From contig JADFUC010000709.1 of NCBI GenBank assembly GCA_019722365.1, forward strand, positions 1,488,001 through 1,552,000: a DNA stretch of 64,000 nt, in the 5' to 3' direction. The position numbers and the translations under genes were made by a program. This document shows positions 14,523-24,212 of the stretch, piece after piece (position 1 is the stretch's first letter; every line of letters starts with the position of its first letter). Under the pieces are notes generated by a model that did no database searches, was not told the DNA's origin, and saw nothing but the letters and a program-made list of their open reading frames with translations. The stretch is from Lithospermum erythrorhizon (taxonomy: Eukaryota; Streptophyta; Magnoliopsida; Boraginales; Boraginaceae).

Positions 14523-14967
14523 TGTAAAATAAACGGATGAACTGGTTTGGTTACGATAGATTGATATTCTACTGTTAGATGTATCATTGCAACTACTTCA
14601 AATTCCATAAATTTTCTTTTGTGTGTGACGTTAAAGGTAAGAAAGATGAATACTTCTTAATCCTTGGTATTTTTTAACTATCAACTATTAAGAGAAAGGA
14701 ACGGTCTAATTGCTTTGGTAAAACAAATGTGATAGGTGCTCCGAATAAGTAGAAGCCTCCCTAAAAGATGGCAATTTCTATGTTGGTATTGCAGAAATGC
14801 TAAGTTTGGATGGAGATTTTCTCAAATGAATGCTTTCGCTTCACATATGATCATATTGATTTTTACATTGATTTTACATATGATCATGCTTTTCTCATAT
14901 GATCATATTGATTTTACATGTCTGGTGCTTCACACAGGAACAACTAGAAGAACAAGCGTCGCAGTAG

Positions 14968-15758
14968 GCACAGGCGAACATGTACTTTGAGTTTGTATTA
15001 AACAGTGATAAAAACATTTGTTGTGGTATTGATTTACTTTGTGATTAAAAAGATACTGAAGAAATTATGTATAAAGTATCATAAATCCATTTATACTATA
15101 TATCTTGCATCTGCTTAGCTTTCTGAAATCTGAATAGCTGGCCACTTAACTAAAATATCACTGCATCAGGTAGAGGCCATAGCAATTCAATCTCTCAAGC
15201 TCCCCTTTTGCAACTCTTTAAACAAAAATGTTTTTTAAATGATTTGTGTTCCGTTATTGTTGTTTTGATTTGTATAAATTATGAATGCCTCAATTGATAA
15301 ACAAGTATAAGAGGGTAACTGAAAGTTTAAATGTTTGGTGCACAAGAGAAGGGAAAACAAGAAGTAATGTTTACTTCATTAAGGGGTGGAGAATATATAC
15401 ATTAGTACCTCAAAGTCATTTGCAATGTCTAAGAGTTGATCCCTTCACTACTATATCAGATGCCAACCACCCTTAAAGATCACCAATGTGGTGGCAACCA
15501 TAGGATTTTTTGTACACTCATGATGCAGTATGATAATTATATACAATACAGTGTAACTGGGAAAATGGAGTTATATAATGCATGGAAACTCCTAGCGTAC
15601 AACATTGTATATATAATGCATGTAACTTTTAGTAAGTATTTGTACAGTATTTTTCTATCGTAGTAAGAATATTCAGAACTTATCAGTTGGACTGGCAACA
15701 GAGAATGGGGAACTTAACCTTTGCGACGCGATTATGCGCCAATCTAATCACCAAACTC
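14968..15758. other. Spacer without recognisable gene
   Basis: Probable 3' flank of the CCD1 remnant. Short open frames exist at 15285-15476 and 15436-15663 (+), but they overlap, resemble nothing I know and have no convincing signals. It ends where the copia LTR begins. Confidence 0.4.
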
Positions 15759-16305
15759 TGTTGGTATTAAATTATAACGATTGTATAAATCATGAAAAAT
15801 AAATAATATGCACGATTTATACAGTTCCCTAATGCTGAAGACGGCCCTGTCATTGCCAGAATCCAATTAAAAATCAAACCTAAGATTGCTACAATTACTC
15901 ATCAATAGAACACTCAATCGAAAGAATACTTTATAACTTAAGATTCTCAATTACAAAGCCTCACAATATTATTTGATGATGCATTCAACATTCTCTGTAA
16001 ATTGTTTTGGATGTTTATTTTCAAGGATATCAAACCTGTAAGAAAAAGCACATCTATTTATGCGAAAACTTCTAGCCTAACTTGAAGTCAAAATAGAATA
16101 AAAATACCCAAAACCGCCTCAGATTTCAGGTTTATTGCCCATCGAGACCATCGACAGTGGGGTCTCGATGATCCTCCCGAAGTGGCTCTTGGGGGTCGTG
16201 TCCAAACAAGAGTTCGCTCGTGCTTGGGACTTATCGAGACCTCGGGTCTCGATGCCCTCTCGATGCCGGCGATTAAGGCCCCTAAAAGAACGCTTCAACT
16301 CAACA
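15759..16305 (-). repeat. 3' LTR of the copia element
   Basis: About 547 bp, starting TGTTGG and ending CTCAACA on the + strand, so TG...CA ends are present. It shares with the right-hand LTR the blocks ATACTTTATAAC, CAAAATAGAATAAAA and the CATCGAGACC/GGTCTCGATG cluster near 16140-16270. Confidence 0.8.
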
Positions 16306-16316
16306 ATCTCCCACTC
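16306..16316 (-). other. Polypurine tract of the copia element
   Basis: Minus-strand GAGTGGGAGAT immediately precedes the 3' LTR start TGTTGAG. This is the expected place and composition for the plus-strand primer of a copia element. Confidence 0.65.
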
Positions 16317-17149
16317 AAAGACATTTTCAAATCACCATCTTCAAACACTTACGCTGTTCACCCCTTCGTATTATTCATTCTGAAAGATTAACTGGGCCGA
16401 GCACAACTTCAGCCCTGCTCACCACTTCGCTAACATATCGCTTGCTCGCTCCCTCGGAATCTTCTCAAGCTTCGCACTCCATCCTCCAATACGCACTGTA
16501 TAAAATGGTATCTCAGTCCTATATGTTTGGTTCTAGCATGAAATACGGATGCCGCCGATAAATAGCACTGACTATCACAAGACAACGGCTACTCCATGCT
16601 CAAGATTCACTTCGAAAAAGCTTAAACCATATCATCTCTTTCACAATTGTGCATAGCAACATATTCAATGCTTCACACCGATTAATGCTACTATGGGGAT
16701 TGCACTTAGGATCTCCGCCTAATCTAAAGATTCTCCAAACGTGAATATTATTATCCACTAAGTAGTATTTTCTACTATCAACATCACCACCATTGTCGCA
16801 TCTATCCTATCAACCCTTATATTAGATTTTCTAAACACAAAGTTCTTTTTCAAAGACTAAATTTTATTTAGGGTATCTTAAAATCCACTTTATACTTAAT
16901 GTTCTACCTGGTTATATATCTACTAACAACTCCTACCGTGAGCAATATCGTGCCCAAGGCACAATTCATCAGATACATATGACTACTTCATCGCAAAGCA
17001 TGTACCTTATCCATATGCACTAATTCATCCTCGGCCTCAGTGATCGACCAGACAATTGAAAGTGAGCAACTATCGGGTACTTACCCGGTTTTCAGCATCC
17101 AACATGTCGAACCGCTTGATCACCTTTTTCAAAATTTTTCTCTCAGGTT

Positions 17150-17620
17150 AACTTGCAGAATCCCGACCGGGACATTCCTCATCCCCGCACTTGCTTGCAT
17201 CACCTGGCAGTCTTTCATCGCAAATTCCGATCACATAACTCTTTTTCAACATATTTATCTGTGCAAATCACCTCCCACTATCAACATATCATTATCCACA
17301 TAAAAGGAGTAGAATTACATAGTCTTTTTTTCAAACCTCCTCACGTGAATAAGAATAGTTTCACCTCCCACATCTCACAAACTTCAGCCTTCTTCATAAA
17401 ATTATCAAAACAAGCATGCTCCAACGCTCGGGAGCCTGCTTCAAGCCATACAAGCTCTCCGGCCTTCGCACCAAATGTTCTTTCCCCTTTTAATCCTCAA
17501 AGCCTCGAGGTCGCTTTCATGAATATTTCCTCATCCGCATCACCATGCAAAAAGCGCGCTTACATCCATCCGTCAAGCGTGCAGATTATCCCTTGCTACC
17601 AACCTTAACAAAGCTTACGA
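17150..17620 (-). pseudogene. Copia reverse-transcriptase remnant
   Basis: The minus strand encodes LYGLKQAP at 17430-17453, a hallmark of copia-type RT, and about 130 bp further on a catalytic-box relic reading FYVDNDMLI at 17279-17305. The second catalytic aspartate of YVDD is replaced by asparagine. The two motifs are separated by frame changes, so no complete enzyme can be made. Confidence 0.8.
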
Positions 17621-19251
17621 TTGTCACTAGTAGTTTTCTGACCACGGGTGAGAATAATATTTCGCTAGTAGTCAATGCCTCTTCCGCCGAACCCTTGACA
17701 ACCAATCGAAGCCTTTTCAGAGCGTTTACTACCATCCATTCTTCCTTTGATTCATAGACCCATCTGCTCTCGCATATTCTTCAAGCATATTCGCTGTTTA
17801 ACCAACTCCCCATGTCATATTTGTCATCAATGACTCCATCTCCTCTTTTCATTGCTAACTCCCACCTCTAATTGCATCAACATTGTAACACATCATAACC
17901 CGACAAGCCATTGTCAGCTAACAAGAATTAATAGTCACTTTGAAGTTGGTCTGCTTGTTTTTCGATCTTTCTCGACTCGTGTTTCTATCTCCTTGTATAA
18001 GGTCGGCAAGCCCACATCCTCGCCTTCCTTTCTTCATCGCCAACCTCCTCCAAAGGTGGCATATCGCCAAAAGGATCTTCAGATTATCGGGAGTGGGGGC
18101 AATGATCTAGATTATGCTTATTTGGAAGAACCCCAGTCTGCCTTCTCGGAATCAGCAGCGCCGACCTTTCTCCCACTTCTCTCCAACACCTCGCTCATCT
18201 TTATATAATACTCTTTCATTAAAGATCACATCTTACTACGTATGATCTTCCCAAGCTCAAGTCATAGAACTGATATCCTCCATCCTCAAAGACGCTATAA
18301 CTGTCAAAATAACAAATACTAGATTTTGCATCGTTTACTTAGCATTCGTGACTACGAACATATCGCCACACAACCCGAATACTCTCGTGAAAGATAAGCT
18401 ACCTTCTTCGAACTCCAAACTTCTTCTCAGAATTTAAACTCTGTAGGGACTGGTATCCTCTATTAATCAAGAAGGTCGCAGATGATACTCCAGACGCCCG
18501 CATGCTGGTAACTGCATCGTAACTCATACTCCGAGTACGCTTCATTTAGCTGCCTGCTCATTCTCTCTCGCCTACCCGCTTTGTCAGTGTCTCCCGTGGA
18601 ATAGTCTTCATTCGATTCCATTCTCAACAGACAAGATTGTTTGAAATCTATCTGTGATATTCACCCTTACTATCCGATCTCAACACACTTCATTTTCAGC
18701 CCAGCCTCTTCGCTCAACCATAGCTTCAGCTCTTGAAGATATTCCATAAATTTCGATTTAGGTTTCATGAAATAAATTAAATCCTTCCTTAGTTGTATCA
18801 TCAATGGTTACATAATATAGTGAACTCCACAGTAACTAACCGTGCAGTCCCCATACATCTCACAGAATCACACTCTTAGCCTATCGCACTTAGACACCCC
18901 GCTTTTAACAAACCCGACCTCTTTCGCTTTCTCCCAACACACAACTCACGTATATGATGATTTTCCATTTCAAATCGTATTAAATCATTCGAGACAAGTA
19001 ATTTACATTTCACTCATGTGACCCAATCGATCATGTCAACTTTGTCTTCTCAAAACTCAAATAGCTTTATCATATTCTCGAGAACCTCCGCTAGGGTACA
19101 ACGTAATTCATCTTCTCCCAATTCCTTGTTACAAATACTATTGCTCCCAGTCGTTTGCTACTTTCCACTGCTATCACCGAACGTTGTTCGACAGCCATCT
19201 CCATCCAATCGATTAATGTAGATCAAGCTTTTCACAAAAGTTGTACATGTC

Positions 19252-20211
19252 TCACTTTTTGTCAATTTCCATGTAGAACCGTTGACAAATTTCCAAGTTA
19301 ACATCTCCCATACCATTAATCTTCACAAGTTCACCATCAAGAAGATGAACTGTCTCATAACTTCCTGGGTTATATAATTCATCATTATATCTCGACTGGG
19401 TGTAGTATGAAACGATGCACCAGAATCCAAAATCCAAGAATTGATATAACAATCAACTGACAAGAGTAGTGCATCTAAGTAGTCATCAACAACATTGATG
19501 TCATTTATGTTGTTGTCCTGACTTCCGTGTTTTGCAATGCTTTTATATGACTTTCGCCACGCCCCCAAAGACTGTGAGTACGTCCTCCAAGTCTCAGACT
19601 TTATACTCCCTTCCTCTCGATTTTGGACCTCCATTTATTTCATGATTTCTCCGTCCCCAGCTCCTACCTTTTCTACATTTAACGCAACCCTTATCTCCAT
19701 AAGTCGGGCCTTACGAACTTTCAGACAAACATTGCTCTCTGCAAGACTAATTTTAAGCTCCAACTTATCATTACCTACAGAGTTACTAATCGCGCAACTC
19801 TCTCATCGCTCCCCAACCATTTGCAAAGATGCCAATAATATCAATGTTGTAACTTTAGTCATCAAATTCAATCGAAACAGTAGATAATTGGTTTATCAAA
19901 CTATTGAAGTCATTATAAAAGCCTTGTTGTGAGTATTTTTCTGACATCCTTATGAAACAACCCGCTCTATTACTGACTTTTTCATTGTCAAATGTCAATG
20001 GCTTTCATATAACTGTCAACGCCTCACATCGACTCTTTTGCTTGTAGCCTCCTTTGGCAACATTAGCAACCACGTCGACAAACATGCAGGTCCGATCACA
20101 CCTTAAGACTCCGCTCTGCCTAACTCTTCCATTCTTCCATCCATCTTCTCCTCGCTTATCACCCAATGGTTTGTTCCGTTTTTTACCATATAGAGCATCC
20201 TCCACATTCAT
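19252..20211 (-). pseudogene. Copia gag and protease remnant
   Basis: Minus-strand reading from 20211 gives VEDALYGKKRNKPLGDKR, then a degenerate zinc-knuckle segment around CDRTCMFVDVVANVAKGGYK, which lacks the full CCHC spacing. Further on, at about 19450-19430, is the retroviral-type aspartic protease motif WILDSGASFHTT, followed by a GMGDVNLEI stretch typical of the copia protease. Two frames are needed to read across, so the region is inactive. Confidence 0.8.
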
Positions 20212-20319
20212 CTTCCAACGCGAAATCTATCCTGGCTAAACTTCCACGTGATGCTATCACTCCTTCGTTTCTTCGACATCAATCTCGATTAATCGCTAAC
20301 CTAAGCTTCCCGATACTAC

Positions 20320-20843
20320 CGACGCGAGATGATTTAGTGCTCTCCCTCAACGTGAAAGGCACGCCCTCGCCGTCAGCCGCAGAATCCACTAAAACTCAAA
20401 CCGGAAGAGAATATGTGTTACAATTACCATCGTTAATCAATCGAGTAATACTTTATAACTAGTATTCTCCTCAATTACAGTTCTCACAATATTATTAATG
20501 ATTTATTCAACAATATTCTGTAGTTGTTTTGACGTTTATTTCATGATATCAAACCGTAAAGAAAAGACATCTATTTGAGCAAAGTGAAAACTTCTAAATT
20601 CTAACTCGAGCCAAAATAGAATAAAATACCCAAACCGCCTCGCATTCTCACGATATTGCTGCCCATCGGCATCTCCCATCGGCATTGCGAGTGTCTCGAC
20701 GACCCTCCCGAATGTTTCCGAAGGCCTCGAATGCGCCCAAACAAAGAAATTTCTCGTTTACAAGCACGCGACTTATCGAGACTTTGCCTCGACGCCGATG
20801 CCGGCGATTTTCAGAGTCCCAAAAAATGCTCTTAAACTCAACA
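20320..20843 (-). repeat. 5' LTR of the copia element
   Basis: Aligns by eye with 15759-16305 through many shared blocks and ends ACTCAACA at 20843. The inner (left) border is approximate. A sequence like a degenerate initiator-methionine-tRNA primer site lies at about 20300-20320 (minus strand GTATCGGGAAGCTTAGG). Confidence 0.65.
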
Positions 20844-21103
20844 CTATGGTTTGTATACAACACCTGACATTTTAGACTTCAAACGAAAAAGATCTCCTGG
20901 TAACCTTTTACCTCATCAGACATGTGTCACAACTAGTTGACAAATATGAAGATTCTTTTTTCATTTAGCAAAAATCAAGTCCACACATTCAACTACCTGA
21001 TAAACTATTTAAAAAATCAGTTGTACAATAAATAAAATTGACTCCTAATGCTCCACCTCTGTCAAGAAACAGAAATATCCCATAGCGTGTCCATAAGAAG
21101 AGG

Positions 21104-23449
21104 GTGGAACATGGTTTCTTGAAAAAGTTCTCACAGAGGAAGGGGTTAAAGAAAGTTGTTTCAGTAAATTTGAGCAGCCCCTTTGTAGATGCATGGTATG
21201 AATGGAGGTTGTCTGCAAAAATGCTTGCTGGTGCTGCTGCAGTTGGCTGCTTAAGGAAGAATCAGAAATTGTTAAGGTTGACAATTGTTGATGAATTGGA
21301 AGATCAGTATGAGGAGCTCTATGAGGATGTTAAGAATGTGAGTTAATCATTTTATTTCGAAAATCTTGTTTCAGTATTTGTCTTGTTGATTGACAAATAA
21401 GTGTGAGTGGTAAAATTTTGGGATTCTGACAATTGATGATTTGCTGTTAATCTTCCTGTTTAAAGATTGTTTTATTGCTAAAATCATTCATTATCTCTAT
21501 GATGAGTAATTAATTGGTTTTATCATATATAGAACCTATGATCAAACTTAGAGTTTTTAATTTTTTATTTTGATGTTGCATTAATTTTCTAACAAAATCA
21601 GATAAATTATGTCTTGTATTGTACTATTTAGGAAATGATCAACTACATTTCATATAAAGCTGTGAAGACTGTTCTGCATCAACTTTATGAGATGAACCCA
21701 CCTCAGTACAAGTGGTTTCACAAGTAAGTAAATCATTGTTATGATGATATGACGCATTCTAATTAGCACAATTATCATTAGATCAGTCTGAATATGTTGT
21801 AGGCTCAATTTGTGAATGAAACGACTTCTAGAAATCGTGTAAAATGAAAGATTCTCTTTGAGATGCGTCGAGATGAAGTTCTGTAATAAAAAATACTTCA
21901 AAGATATTGCTATGTTTCATGAATTGTAATCTACTTGACGAGTAGTGAGTTATATGATATCTCTGTGCATAATGAAGTCGAGATCACTCTGAATGTTTAT
22001 TAATGCTGTTTAATTGATCATAAGCTTGCAAATGAAGAGCATAAATTACCAACAGTATCCAGATTTGAAGCTAAGCTTCATTCTGTTGAAATCTCCCATT
22101 GTTTTGGCAGCTTTATCGCAGAAAATGTTCCGAACACCGGGAAGGGATTCCTGCAGACCCTAGCTAAGGTACCATTTCTACTATAGTCTATATTGTTATT
22201 TGTACGATATTGTTATGTGAAGAATATGGTTGAGTTTTGAGGATGCTAGTTGAGTTTTGAGGATGCTAGTTTAATCTGAAGCTTCATCTACTGTGAGTTT
22301 GACATCTTTCCAGTCTGTCTACATGATGTTTGAGATACTTATTCTGCAGGAAAATCAAGAACTTGCTGAAAGAGTAATGATAACACGAATTCACTTGTAT
22401 AAAAGATGGATAAAGGTATGCCTGGAATTTGAAATACTTGGGTTTTCAATCACTTCACAAACAAGTGTTCAAAGTGTTTGTGACTTATTAATGGTCTCTT
22501 GCTATTTTCGCATCACTATTTCTTACACTCTTAAAGATAACTATAAGTGTCATATTTGTTATTTTTAAACAGTAATGAAACACTTTACAACATATACACA
22601 CTTTGAGAAAATTGGGTAACTAGCACCCTTTTTTAAAAGGGAGTTTTATTTAGGCACCTTTTTTGAGAGTTCTTTTTGTTTTCAGCACTTTATGTAAAAG
22701 GACTAACATTCATTAAACAAACACCATCTTCATCTCTTTTTCTTCTCAAACCACCATCCCCTCCAAACAAGCCCACTTTCTTTTTTCAAACCACCATCCT
22801 CTAAACACCATTCATCTTCATCCCCTGCAAAAGCTGCAACAAGTCGACCCCCTCTCTCTCGAATTTCATGACTAGGCAGGGTAGGATTTCAAGTTTTGAC
22901 GCGGTGATCGCGGTGGTACGAATCGGGCAAGGCTACAGGCTGATAGCTAGGCTTATTTATGTCAGCGGGGTCAAAGTTGGCTAGGTTTTGTGGCAGCACA
23001 AGTCAGGTGAAGCGGTCATCATAAAGTAGGGAGGAGGCGCGGGTGGGCGGTTGGACGTTGGGAGGTGGCTTTGGGTTATACAAGGCATTTAAGATTGCTT
23101 GCTTAGCTCCATGAAGAATTTAATTGTATTTAAAAGAAATACAAAATAAAAAATAAAAGAGGTTATAAATTAAACTCCCATTGTAAAACTAAGTTAAGTA
23201 TCCAAATTTCTCCACAAAATGTAGACGATTCAAAGCAATTATTCAGCACACAAACTAAACACGTTGGTAAAGATTTGATTTGCCTCATATTTGTGGTTAT
23301 TAAATGACACAATGTAGGTTTGTGACCATGCTCAAATGTACGAACGAATATCTGTTGAGAACACAGAATTGATGAGGGAAAGGCTAGTTGAAACTGTGAT
23401 ATGGCCATCTGAGGATGCAGATTCAGCAGTCAATCCTGATGGAATTTGA
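21104..23449 (+). CDS. RBCX: RbcX chaperone, Rubisco assembly (5' end uncertain)
   Basis: RbcX binds the C-terminal tail of the Rubisco large subunit and helps RbcL8 assembly in the chloroplast stroma. Five exons join in phase: to 21337, 21632-21723, 22111-22168, 22350-22415 and 23318-23449. The conserved core includes NYISYKAVKTVLHQLYEMNP, then ENVPNTGKGFLQTLAK, ENQELAERVMITRIHLY, and the plant C-terminal stretch RERLVETVIWPSED before the stop at 23447. The YKAVKTVL...NPP signature matches cyanobacterial YQAVRTVL...NPP. Exon 1 has a typical plant lead-in (FVDAWYEWRLSAK, then IVDELEDQYEE). It has no ATG in frame between a stop at 21083 and codon 37 of this reading; 21104 is a GTG. An ATG at 21048 is in another frame. 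So the transit-peptide start is missing, frameshifted, or in an unseen upstream exon. A copia LTR ends at 20843, close upstream. Intron 4 (about 0.9 kb) contains a GC-richer block at 22850-23060. Confidence 0.85.
22231..22270. repeat. Perfect 20-bp tandem duplication in RbcX intron 3
   Basis: TGAGTTTTGAGGATGCTAGT occurs twice back to back. This is a recent slippage or duplication inside the intron, with no coding effect. Confidence 0.95.
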
Positions 23450-24212
23450 GATGTTGGTCTTCTCAATTTGGAGTGGAGGAGGATCAGGTGATCTTAGTGT
23501 AGGATTCTATGTAATTAATTACCCCCTCTTCCAACATCTTTGATTGTTCATGTTTTTCTTTTCTTTTTTTATAATTTCACGGCATTGCCATTATTGTGAC
23601 AATGCTACCAAAGTTGGAGATATTTACCACTTTAACATCGCTATCAAATATGGAGATTCACAAGCTACTTGGTCATAAAATTAACTATTACTGAGAGAAC
23701 TATTTCCAAGGCCCTCATTTTTAAGACATAGCCACAAAATTTGCTACTTTACCCTACCACCACATGAAACGCTGTATCAAAGTTAATTCCACTCCAATTC
23801 ATTCGTGAATAAATAGAGAAAGTTAAACCATTTATCGCTAATGATCACAGCGAGTCATGGGTTAAATCATCTAACCCACACTCCAAATCTAAAACGCATT
23901 TGGGTAGAGTAAACGATCCAAATTTTGCGCCGAATTTTTTGTAAGCTCGGCTCCTGACAAGAGCATAAGATAAATAATAATATTAATGAGCATAAGAAAA
24001 TTCAACGATGGGTTAGGAGCGACAGCCTACCTACTTTTCAATCATGCACATCAGATCTTTGACCAATCAACGTTAGTCAAATAAAATCCTAAGAAATTGT
24101 TTGTTCGTAGACTGAGATGTCTCCATCTAATAGTTCCCACTTGAAGCTATAGAATGGTCTATTGCATCAATGCATCACCTTAATTATATGAAGGCCACAT
24201 TTGCACGACTAG

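Larger units (their letters stand above)
10263..14937 (+). other. Putative very long last intron of CCD1, filled with AT-rich DNA
   Basis: No credible gene is visible in this stretch. It lies between the penultimate CCD1 exon and the short tail exon. Most of it is extremely AT-rich with simple homopolymer and ATTA-type runs, and it contains the Helitron-like insert and the three-unit repeat listed separately. Just before the tail exon (about 14845-14920) a segment repeats ATATGATCATATTGATTTTAC-like words several times. Confidence 0.5.
5244..14967 (+). pseudogene. CCD1: Carotenoid cleavage dioxygenase 1 (CCD1) pseudogene
   Basis: CCD1 enzymes are cytosolic non-heme iron dioxygenases that cleave carotenoids and apocarotenoids at 9,10 bonds to volatiles such as ionones. 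Exons fit family order: 5244-5477 ([19 protein letters not shown]), 5945-6015, 6133-6147, 6960-7071 ([18 protein letters not shown]), 7166-7265, 7416-7478, 7835-7945 ([14 protein letters not shown]), about 8365-8560, about 8808-8928, 9070-9187, 9260-9361, about 9559-9820, about 10154-10262 ([10 protein letters not shown]) and a probable last exon 14938-14967 (EQLEEQASQ, stop). The first seven exons are open with GT-AG borders. Exon 8 shifts frame after VISKDG and meets a stop; the exon at 8808 has lost sequence between EMVKDN and RYAKNELL; the exon at 9559 shifts after RYVYAAILDRI and then has stops, with SEEDDGY surviving downstream. Retained introns mean it is not a processed copy. The iron-ligand region is therefore not encoded as a continuous protein. 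Confidence 0.88.
15759..20843 (-). mobile_element. Decayed Ty1/copia LTR retrotransposon
   Basis: Two related terminal repeats flank an interior that reads on the minus strand in copia order. From right to left these are the 5' LTR, gag with a zinc-knuckle remnant (about 20.2-20.0 kb), protease with the WILDSGASFHTT motif (about 19.45 kb), reverse transcriptase (about 17.6-17.2 kb) and the 3' LTR. A purine-rich tract sits directly inside the 3' LTR. Frames are broken throughout and the RT box reads YVDN instead of YVDD, so it is dead. I see no matching target-site duplication: flanks are AACTC on the left and CTATG on the right. This suggests age or a rearrangement. A same-family LTR in the opposite orientation lies at 62915-63583. 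Confidence 0.85.

Noticed and set aside
17153..18208. Several + strand ORFs of 60-150 codons
   Set aside because: Antisense shadows of the minus-strand copia pol region.
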